Source of the DNA: Pseudarthrobacter sp.
Lineage (GTDB): Bacteria > Actinomycetota > Actinomycetes > Actinomycetales > Micrococcaceae
NCBI GenBank assembly: GCA_031178005.1
Contig: JAPSJV010000005.1
Coordinates: 3,212 to 67,211, forward strand
Length of the DNA stretch: 64,000 nt
Reading direction: 5' to 3'
A program made the position numbers and the translations under genes. Below the pieces are notes generated by a model that had not been told where the DNA came from, did no database searches, and saw only the letters and a list, made by a program, of their open reading frames with translations. This document shows, piece by piece, positions 1 through 6,624 of this stretch (the first letter of the stretch is position 1; every line of letters starts with the position of its first letter).

Positions 1-39
1 GCCAACAGCCGCCGTCGAACGTTTCTCTTTTGCCCGGCC

Positions 40-1152
40 TTAGTCCGCCCGGGTCGGCACTGCTGCCGGAACCTCGCGGGCGTCGGCCATCTGGGCGCCG
101 GTGAGCACGCCGGAGAGCCCCCGCTTGCGGGTCAGCGGGGCGGCAACAAAAGCAGCAAAGAGCACCAGGCCGGAAAACGGGTCAAGGACCGGTAGCGGAA
201 GCACGCCAGCCAGGAAGGACAGCACGCAGTACAGCCCTCCGGTGATGCTGGCGCGCAGCAACCGCCGGGATAGCGTCGCCTCGGGCCAGACCGGCTTCAG
301 CCAAACAGCCTGCTGGCCCAGCGACGCGCCGGACCCGGACAATGCGGGCAGGTAGAACACCATGAAGCCTGGGACCAGGAAGACAAGAGCTTGCGTGAAG
401 GCGTCATCCGACGCGGGCAACTCGGTGCCGAGGGCCATCAGCACGATCCGGTACACAACGGCCAGGAAGAATCCCAGCAGGGACAGGGCGGCGTAGTCGA
501 TCGCCATGCCCAGCCAGCGCCGCCAGACCGTAACCGGCCGGCTCTGCCCGCGCGTGGCGAACAGCTCCTTTCGCTGCGGCATAAACCAGAGCAGGAACGG
601 GGCAAGGAGGGCGCCGATCAGGGCGCCGAACGTGTTCGTCATGAGGTCGTCGACGTCGCCCACCCGGTAGGCACAGTCGTACAGGCCCCACAGGCCTGTG
701 AACTGGGTCAGCTCAATGAGACCGGATGCGGCAGCGCCCGTCAGCACTGATATAGGGATGCTCCAGGACAGGTAGCGGCGCGCAATGACGCCCCAGGGGA
801 TGAACAGGATGACGTTAAACGCCACCTGCAGGGTGGCCCTGCTGGTCAGGGTTCCCGTGACGCCCAGTCCGGCGGTCTCACGCTGGATGTCGTCCACGAA
901 GTTGAACGGGACGAGCTGGAACACGCTGCCGCCGGGCGGGCACCGCAGGGAGTCCGGGCTGGGAAGAGGAAGCAGTGTGTAGGCCACCAACGCCACGCCG
1001 TAGACACTCAGACCGGCGGCGCCGAGGAAGCGGAGCAGCGTGAAGCGGCCATACATCCTGTACTGGATCGCGATGATCGGCAGCATAAACGCCAGAAACA
1101 GCAGCACCCCGCCGATAATGCCCACATATGCCGGCCAGACCCAGTCGCCCAC
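40..1152 (-). CDS. VanZ/RDD domain integral membrane protein
   Basis: A 370-residue polytopic membrane protein of unknown substrate. The N-terminal half (about residues 8-190) looks like a VanZ domain: hydrophobic helices around a conserved segment with NVILFIPWG and a later D-D-L-x-T-N-T-x-G-A-x-x-G motif. The C-terminal part (about 210-350) looks like an RDD domain, beginning RRWLGMAIDYAALSLLG. VanZ-type domains are linked to glycopeptide tolerance or envelope functions, but most family members are uncharacterised. The start is GTG at 1152 with a GAGGGGGA ribosome-binding sequence just before it. It is transcribed leftward, 77 bases after the end of the permease gene on the same strand, and the far side lies off the window edge. 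The fold assignment is fair; the physiological role cannot be read from the sequence. Confidence 0.75.
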   Translation of the reverse strand: MGDWVWPAYVGIIGGVLLFLAFMLPIIAIQYRMYGRFTLLRFLGAAGLSVYGVALVAYTLLPLPSPDSLRCPPGGSVFQLVPFNFVDDIQRETAGLGVTGTLTSRATLQVAFNVILFIPWGVIARRYLSWSIPISVLTGAAASGLIELTQFTGLWGLYDCAYRVGDVDDLMTNTFGALIGALLAPFLLWFMPQRKELFATRGQSRPVTVWRRWLGMAIDYAALSLLGFFLAVVYRIVLMALGTELPASDDAFTQALVFLVPGFMVFYLPALSGSGASLGQQAVWLKPVWPEATLSRRLLRASITGGLYCVLSFLAGVLPLPVLDPFSGLVLFAAFVAAPLTRKRGLSGVLTGAQMADAREVPAAVPTRAD

Positions 1153-1228
1153 AGTTCCCCCTCGTTGCCTACTTCAAAACGCCTACCAGACTAGCGGGCG
1201 TGCGCCGGTCCCGCCTTGGACACGATGG

Positions 1229-2581
1229 CTATCGCTTCTTGCCGGCGCGCTTTGCCGCTGCATTCACAGCTGCCTTGGCGGCCGGCGGCAGCCCTGACGT
1301 TTCGGTTTCCGGCTCCGCGACCGTGCCACGCCAGCGCGCCAACGCCTTCATGCCGTGGTAAATCACCAAGGCAGCGGCGGAACCCAGCGCAATCCCGGTG
1401 AAGGTCAGTTCGCCCATGGTCCACGTGTAGTCGGCGATGCCGATGATCAAGGCGACTGCCGCCGTCGTGAGGTTGATCGGGTTGGAGAAGTTGACCTTGT
1501 TCTGCACCCAGATCTTCACGCCCAGGATGCCGATCATGCCGTACAGCATGGTGGCGGCGCCGCCCAGGACACCGGCCGGAACGGTCGCGATCAGCTCGCC
1601 GAACTTGGGGGAGAAGCTCAGCAGGATGGCGAAGACACCCGCAACCCAATACGCCGCCGTCGAATAGACCTTGGTTGCGGCCATGACGCCGATGTTTTCC
1701 GCGTAGGTGGTGGTGCCGGATCCGCCGCCGAAGCCCGCGAGCACCGTTGCGGCACCGTCAGCCATCAGCGCGCGGCCGGAGACATCGTCGAGGTTCTGCC
1801 CGGTCATCGCGGCTACCGACTTCACGTGGCCGATGTTCTCCGCCACGAGCACCAGAACCACCGGCACAAACAGGCCGACGACGCCGAGGTGGAACTCCGG
1901 CGTCTGGAAGTGCGGCAGGCCGATCCAGGCGGCGGCGTCCATCTTTTCGTAGCTGACTTCGCCGCGCAGCATGGCCACGATGTAGCCCACCACCACGCCT
2001 ACCAGGATGCTCAGGCGGCCCAGGATTCCGCGGAACAGGACACTGACCAGGATGATCGTCACCAGGGTGATTAGGGCGGTGATGGGGGCTTTATCGAAGT
2101 TCATCTTCGCGGCCGGTGCCAGGTTCAGGCCGATCAGCGCCACGATGGCACCGGTGACGATCGGCGGCATCAGGCGGTTGATCCAGCCCGCGCCGAACTT
2201 ATGAACCACCGCACCAATCAGGGCCAGTACGACGCCGGCAAGCACCACTCCGCCCAGCGCGCCGGCAACGCCGTACTGCTGCTGGGACGCCGCGATGGGG
2301 GCAATGAACGCGAAGCTGGAACCGAGGTAGCTGGGCACCCGGCCCTTGGTGATCACCAGGAACAGCAGGGTACCGATGCCGGAGAACAGCAAGGTGGTGG
2401 CAGGCGGCATCCCGGTGATGATGGGGACCAGGAAAGTGGCCCCGAACATCGCCACCACGTGCTGCATGCCGACGCCGATGGTCAACGGCCAGGACAGGCG
2501 CTCATTGGGGGCCACCACGTGGCCGGGACGGATGGACTTGCCGTTGCCGTGCAGCTTCCAGTTGGTTCCGAGCATGCTCAT
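1229..2581 (-). CDS. uraA: Uracil-xanthine permease family transporter
   Basis: A 450-residue NCS2-family proton symporter for nucleobases, most likely uracil. It has about 12-14 hydrophobic helices, the N-terminal segment GVGMQHVVAMFGATFLVP typical of UraA/PyrP proteins, and the family motif around VAENIGHVKSV followed by a G-G-S-G-T-T-T-Y-A-E-N-I-G stretch. The C-terminus is a lysine/alanine-rich cytoplasmic tail. I start it at the ATG at 2581, preceded by GAAAGG about ten bases upstream; the reading frame extends 19 codons further but those look non-coding. It diverges from a RutE-like reductase across about 200 bases, suggesting a pyrimidine import and breakdown theme. Substrate choice between uracil and xanthine is inferred from overall resemblance to UraA. 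Confidence 0.88.
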   Translation of the reverse strand: MSMLGTNWKLHGNGKSIRPGHVVAPNERLSWPLTIGVGMQHVVAMFGATFLVPIITGMPPATTLLFSGIGTLLFLVITKGRVPSYLGSSFAFIAPIAASQQQYGVAGALGGVVLAGVVLALIGAVVHKFGAGWINRLMPPIVTGAIVALIGLNLAPAAKMNFDKAPITALITLVTIILVSVLFRGILGRLSILVGVVVGYIVAMLRGEVSYEKMDAAAWIGLPHFQTPEFHLGVVGLFVPVVLVLVAENIGHVKSVAAMTGQNLDDVSGRALMADGAATVLAGFGGGSGTTTYAENIGVMAATKVYSTAAYWVAGVFAILLSFSPKFGELIATVPAGVLGGAATMLYGMIGILGVKIWVQNKVNFSNPINLTTAAVALIIGIADYTWTMGELTFTGIALGSAAALVIYHGMKALARWRGTVAEPETETSGLPPAAKAAVNAAAKRAGKKR

Positions 2582-2781
2582 GGGCGATGGCCTTTCAAAA
2601 AATGTGGGGTGCACCGAGGGGTCTGGGGCTCGCTGCAACTTTACCTTTACCGGGCGTACAGGGCGTTGTGTGGAAGCTCACGCAGCCGTTCGGGAAGCTG
2701 GCGAAAGCTGCCGGGGTTGAATCCTCCGGAAGCGAATCATCCGGCCAGCCCCCTTGGGCGGCCCCGCGAAAGGGATCCTCT

Positions 2782-3387
2782 ATGACCATTGCCCACGAAG
2801 AAGCCATCATCGATTCCGCTGCCGTGGACGCGATCTTTGCCCAGGGACGCACCGCCAACTCCTTCACCGGCGAGGTCACCGACGCCCAGGCCCGCGCCAT
2901 CTACGAACTGACCAAGTTCGGCCCCACCGCCTTCAACTCGCAGCCGCTGCGCGTCACCTATGTCCGCTCCGATGAGGCCCGTGCCACGCTGGTTGATGCC
3001 CTGGCCGCCGGCAACAAGGCCAAGACCGCTTCCGCCCCGCTGGTCGCCATCCTCAGCTACGACACCGCGTGGGCAGAGCAGTGGGACACCTTCCTCCCCA
3101 GCTACAACGCCCCCAAGGCCATGTACGACGCCGCACCGGACTTTGCTGCCCAGACCGGCAACAACAACGCCCACCTGCAGGCCGGCTACTTCATCCTCGC
3201 CGTGCGCTCGCTGGGCTTCGCCGCTGGCCCCATGACCGGCGCGGACTTCCCCGCAATCGATGCCGCGTTCTTCCCGGCCGGCGACCAGAAGAGCTTCCTG
3301 GTGGTCAACATCGGACAGCCGGGCCCGGACGCTTTTGGTGACGCCAAGCCCAAGTTCTCCTACGACGAGGTTGTGCGCACCGTCTAG
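2782..3387 (+). CDS. rutE: Nitroreductase family protein, RutE-like malonic semialdehyde reductase
   Basis: A 201-residue FMN-dependent nitroreductase-fold protein closely matching the RutE subfamily in length and motifs. Shared features include the segment KFGPTAFNSQPLRV, an A-P-L-V-A-I-L-S-Y-D strand, NAHLQAGYFILAVRSLG and GPMTG, followed by a C-terminal NIGQPG. In the Rut pathway of pyrimidine ring cleavage RutE reduces toxic malonic semialdehyde to 3-hydroxypropionate; no other rut gene is in view, so this is a family-level assignment. The start at 2782 follows AAAGGGATCCTCT, a good ribosome-binding site; a longer frame opening at 2587 has no such site. The neighbouring divergent uracil permease supports a pyrimidine role. 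A general nitroreductase remains possible. Confidence 0.78.
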   Translation: MTIAHEEAIIDSAAVDAIFAQGRTANSFTGEVTDAQARAIYELTKFGPTAFNSQPLRVTYVRSDEARATLVDALAAGNKAKTASAPLVAILSYDTAWAEQWDTFLPSYNAPKAMYDAAPDFAAQTGNNNAHLQAGYFILAVRSLGFAAGPMTGADFPAIDAAFFPAGDQKSFLVVNIGQPGPDAFGDAKPKFSYDEVVRTV

Positions 3388-3422
3388 CGCTCTCTCACTT
3401 TCCTCAGGAAAGTGAGAGAGCG
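3388..3422. terminator. Perfect 16-bp hairpin between convergent genes
   Basis: Arms CGCTCTCTCACTTTCC (3388-3403) and GGAAAGTGAGAGAGCG (3407-3422) pair perfectly around a three-base TCA loop, starting immediately after the rutE stop. There is no T-tract on either side, so a bidirectional terminator is an inference from the stem and its place between convergent genes. The 12-mer GTGAGAGAGCGT recurs at 3444-3455, which suggests the hairpin belongs to a dispersed intergenic repeat. Confidence 0.6.
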
Positions 3423-3466
3423 TCGGTCATTTAAGGGTCATATGTGAGAGAGCGTTGGGGGTGCGG

Positions 3467-5116
3467 TCAGGCGATGACGCCGTCCACCAGCTTCTTGGCT
3501 TCCGCCTGGACCTGCTTGAGGTGATCCTCGCCCTTGAACGACTCGGCGTAGATCTTGTAGACATCCTCGGTGCCGGAGGGCCGGGCCGCGAACCAGGCGT
3601 TCTCCGTGACCACCTTGAGGCCGCCGATCGCAGCACCGTTGCCCGGCGCTTCCGTCAGTTTCGCCAGGATCGGCTCGCCTGCCAGCTCGGTGGCGGTGAC
3701 GTCCGACGCCGACAGCTTGCCGAGTGCCGACTTCTGCTCGCGCGTGGCGGCGGCGTCGATCCGGGCATAGACGGGTGCGCCGAACTGGTCGGTGAGCCCC
3801 TTGTACAGCTGCGACGGCGACTTCCCCGTGACTGCCGTGATTTCCGAGGCCAGCAGCGCCAGCAGGATGCCGTCCTTGTCCGTGGTCCAGACGCTGCCGT
3901 CCAGCTTGTTGAAGGACGCGCCTGCGGATTCCTCGCCGCCAAACGCCCCGTCGCCGGAGAGCAGGCCGGGAACAAACCACTTAAAACCGACGGGGACCTC
4001 CACGAGCTTCCGGCCCAGGCTTTCGGCCACACGGTCGATCATGGAGGAGGAGACCAGGGTCTTGCCGACGACCGAGGCCGGGTTCCAGCCGCTGCGGTTC
4101 CGGTAGAGGTAGTCGATGGCTACGGCCAGGTAGTGGTTGGGGTTCATCAGCCCGCCGTCGGGCGTGACGATGCCGTGGCGGTCCGCATCGGCGTCGTTAC
4201 CCGTGGCGATGTCGAACGAGCCGCCGTCCGCCATCCTGTTAATCAGGGACGCCATTGCCGACGGCGACGAGCAGTCCATGCGGATCTTTTCGTCCCAGTC
4301 CAGGGTCATAAAGGCCCACTGCGGGTCCACCGTTGGGTTGACTACCGTGAGGTTCAGGTGATGGCGTTCGCCGATCTCGCCCCAGTAATCCACTGCAGCA
4401 CCGCCCATGGGGTCCGCGCCGATCCGTACGCCGGCGTCGCGGATTGCATCCAGGTTCAGCACCGACGGGAGGTCATCGACGTAGCTGCTCAGGAAGTCGA
4501 ATTTTCCGGTGCTGTCCGCGTTCAGGGCCTCGGAAGCAGGGACACGCTTCACGCCGCGGAGGTCGTTTTCCAGGAGTTCATTGGCTCGGTTGGCGATCCA
4601 GCCTGTGGCATCGGAATCGGCAGGGCCGCCATGCGGAGGGTTGTACTTGAATCCACCGTCGCCGGGCGGGTTGTGGCTGGGTGTGACGACAATGCCGTCT
4701 GCCTGGGGAGCGCCGTCTGCGGCCTTGTTGTTGTAGCTCAGGATGGCGTGGCTCAGGGCCGGCGTGGGGGTGTATCCGTGCCGGGCGTCAATGAGCACCT
4801 GGATGTTGTTGGCAGCGAGGACCTCCAGCGCGGAATTCTGGGCAGGTTCGCTCAGTGCGTGGGTGTCCTTGGCAAGGAAAAGCGGGCCTGTAATGCCCTG
4901 TCCTGCCCGGTACTCCACAATGGCCTGGGTGATGGCAACGATGTGCTTTTCGTTGAACGACGCCTTCAGGCTGGAGCCGCGGTGCCCGGAGGTGCCGAAG
5001 ACCACCCGCTGGCCGGGATCCGATAAATCAGGACTGACGTCGTAGTACGCGTCGAGAAGAGCGGTGATGTCTACAAGGTCTTGGGGTTGGGCAACTGTGC
5101 CCGCTCGGCTAGCCAT
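3467..5116 (-). CDS. pgm: Phosphoglucomutase, alpha-D-glucose phosphate-specific
   Basis: A 549-residue alpha-D-phosphohexomutase interconverting glucose-1-phosphate and glucose-6-phosphate, linking glycogen, trehalose and cell-wall sugar nucleotides to glycolysis. The length equals that of E. coli Pgm (546). Visible motifs in order: GTSGHRGSS at about 41-49, the phosphoserine loop TPSHNP with Ser147, the metal-binding loop [10 protein letters not shown], the sugar-binding [10 protein letters not shown], and a C-terminal phosphate-binding [12 protein letters not shown] use ATG at 5116 because the protein then starts like known Pgm sequences; the frame extends 15 codons upstream. It converges with rutE across a hairpin and sits just downstream of the glutaminase on the same strand, with no obvious functional link. 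Confidence 0.95.
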   Translation of the reverse strand: MASRAGTVAQPQDLVDITALLDAYYDVSPDLSDPGQRVVFGTSGHRGSSLKASFNEKHIVAITQAIVEYRAGQGITGPLFLAKDTHALSEPAQNSALEVLAANNIQVLIDARHGYTPTPALSHAILSYNNKAADGAPQADGIVVTPSHNPPGDGGFKYNPPHGGPADSDATGWIANRANELLENDLRGVKRVPASEALNADSTGKFDFLSSYVDDLPSVLNLDAIRDAGVRIGADPMGGAAVDYWGEIGERHHLNLTVVNPTVDPQWAFMTLDWDEKIRMDCSSPSAMASLINRMADGGSFDIATGNDADADRHGIVTPDGGLMNPNHYLAVAIDYLYRNRSGWNPASVVGKTLVSSSMIDRVAESLGRKLVEVPVGFKWFVPGLLSGDGAFGGEESAGASFNKLDGSVWTTDKDGILLALLASEITAVTGKSPSQLYKGLTDQFGAPVYARIDAAATREQKSALGKLSASDVTATELAGEPILAKLTEAPGNGAAIGGLKVVTENAWFAARPSGTEDVYKIYAESFKGEDHLKQVQAEAKKLVDGVIA

Positions 5117-5145
5117 GGCACCAGCATGCCAGACAGCGTCCGGAC

Positions 5146-6117
5146 TCAAAACGATCGGCACGAAATACCGCTCCTGTGACGAAACTGCATGCCGGCACGA
5201 GCCTGATCAGAAGATTGAGAGCCCCGTCCTGGTAGTGAACTCGTCCAGCGCGGCAATGCCCGCGACGGAGTTGCCGGCTTGCCCAGCCCCGGGCTCCATA
5301 CGCAGACGGTGCAGTTGTTCGGGACCACAGCGATGATCCCGCCGCCCACCCCGCTCTTGCCCGGCAAACCCACCCGGTAGGCGAATTCACCCGCGGCGTC
5401 GTACGTGCCGCAGGTCAGCATCACGGCGTTGATCCGCTTGGTCTGGGCGGAGGACAGCAGCGCGGAACCGTCGACGCGCAGGCCGTTGCTGGCCAGGAAG
5501 CGGCTGGCAAGGGCAAGGTCGGTGCAGCTCATCTCCAGCGAGCATTGCAGGATGTAGTTGTCCAGCACGTCCTGCACGGGGTTCTCCAGGTTGCCGCAGC
5601 TGGCCAGGAAATGGGCCAGTGACGCATTGCGGTTGCTGTTTTGCGATTCGGAGTCTGCAACTACAGGATCGACGTCGATTCCCGTGTTGCCGCTCTCCTG
5701 GCGCAGCAGATCCAGGACGGCCCCCGACGCGTTGCCGGTGACGCTGAGCAGCCGGTCCGTGACCACCAGCGCGCCGGCATTGATGAAGGGGTTCCGGGGG
5801 ATGCCGTCCTCATGTTCCAGCTGTACCAAGGAGTTGAACGGGTTCCCCGAGGGCTCGCGGAAGACCCGTTTCCAGATGCCGTCCCCGTCTCCGGCCAGCA
5901 CCAGCGCCAGCGCGAAAACCTTGGAAATGCTCTGGATGGAGAACGGGACAGCAGCGTCCCCGGCAGCGAAGACCTCGCCGTCGCCGGTTGCCACCGAGAT
6001 GCCGAACTGGCCAGGGTCCACGGAACCCAGCTTGGGAATATAGTTGGCCACTTCGCCCTGGCCCAGCCGGGGTTTGATGGTTCCGACGATGTCGTCGAGG
6101 AGATTCTGGATATCCAT
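5146..6117 (-). CDS. glsA: Glutaminase with a 3'-end frameshift
   Basis: A serine-dependent beta-lactamase-fold glutaminase hydrolysing glutamine to glutamate and ammonia. Conserved segments include [17 protein letters not shown] (Ser-x-x-Lys nucleophile region), [23 protein letters not shown], the S-E-x-x-x-N-x-R-N segment, and [17 protein letters not shown]. The start at 6117 ([11 protein letters not shown]) is typical of the family. After SPGLGK the frame departs from the family and continues to an atypical end at 5146. In the neighbouring frame, reading from about 5276, the expected ending [19 protein letters not shown] then SIF appears with its stop at 5207-5209. This means about one base is missing near 5276-5277. 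It is either a sequencing error or a genuine recent mutation that replaces only the last roughly 25 residues; the catalytic core is intact. Confidence 0.85.
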   Translation of the reverse strand: MDIQNLLDDIVGTIKPRLGQGEVANYIPKLGSVDPGQFGISVATGDGEVFAAGDAAVPFSIQSISKVFALALVLAGDGDGIWKRVFREPSGNPFNSLVQLEHEDGIPRNPFINAGALVVTDRLLSVTGNASGAVLDLLRQESGNTGIDVDPVVADSESQNSNRNASLAHFLASCGNLENPVQDVLDNYILQCSLEMSCTDLALASRFLASNGLRVDGSALLSSAQTKRINAVMLTCGTYDAAGEFAYRVGLPGKSGVGGGIIAVVPNNCTVCVWSPGLGKPATPSRALPRWTSSLPGRGSQSSDQARAGMQFRHRSGISCRSF

Positions 6118-6264
6118 GGGTCTGTTTCTGTGAGGCGGAGCGACTGTAAGTCTGGAACTGAGGGGCAGCAGGATCAGTATTTTCCGGACCGCGTCCACAG
6201 TACTTCCAGACGCCCGCAGACCCGTCATGGACACGGTTCGCGCTCCTCGGCGGGTGTTCACGGG

Positions 6265-6348
6265 CTAAGCCCAGTGGCGACGCGCGGCCTGCAACAGGAG
6301 TGCTTCCGAGCCCGCGGGCCCTACCAGCTGGATGCCCATCGGAAGTCC
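6265..6348 (-). pseudogene. Orphan C-terminal remnant of an amidase gene
   Basis: Twenty-seven codons ending at a stop at 6265-6267 encode GLPMGIQLVGPAGSE followed by ALLLQAARRHWA. The first 15 residues are identical to the end of the intact amidase encoded at 9705-11135, and the bases after both stops also match (GTGAACACC on the minus strand). No upstream amidase-like coding sequence, start or nucleophile loop is visible, so this is a broken paralogue tail. It lies between the glutaminase and the sialidase, leaving the sialidase flanked by two amidase ends in the same orientation. Confidence 0.7.
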
Positions 6349-6451
6349 AGAATCAGGGGGCGGGGCAGGTCCATTTGGCGCCATGCCTTGCCCGCGAGAG
6401 GACCAGGACCGGCTTGATGGATGGCGCGGCGGCCACGTGCGGCAGCAGAAC

Positions 6452-6527
6452 ATAGGACGTCATATTTTTCGTGCGGTTACCTCTGGCATTGTGACACAAG
6501 ACACCTTATGGTTGTAGGACGTCGTAT
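6452..6527. promoter_or_regulatory. Two GACGTC-centred palindromes upstream of the sialidase gene
   Basis: ATAGGACGTCATAT at 6452-6465 and GTAGGACGTCGTAT at 6514-6527 share the pattern RTAGGACGTCRTAT, with 62 bases (about six helical turns) between equivalent positions. Both are near-symmetrical around GACGTC. Such sites resemble operators bound by GntR-family dimers; that family assignment is inference. Their position 98-173 bases before the chosen sialidase start suggests control of that gene by a sugar-responsive repressor encoded elsewhere. Confidence 0.45.
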
Positions 6528-6624
6528 GTAGAAGGAGCGGCGCCACCCCCGGTGGCGAGCTGCAGCGATGTCTCCATGTAGAGCCGTGAAGCGGCGTCCA
6601 GAAAGGGCAGTGGATTTGAGAGAT

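Noticed and set aside
2587..2781. An N-terminal extension of the RutE-like gene
   Set aside because: It would add 65 residues unlike the family, and a good ribosome-binding site precedes the ATG at 2782.
5109..5390. A separate 93-codon gene overlapping the glutaminase end
   Set aside because: No stretch of it resembles a protein family. The glutaminase C-terminus is found in a different, shifted frame ending at 5207, so this is a shadow.
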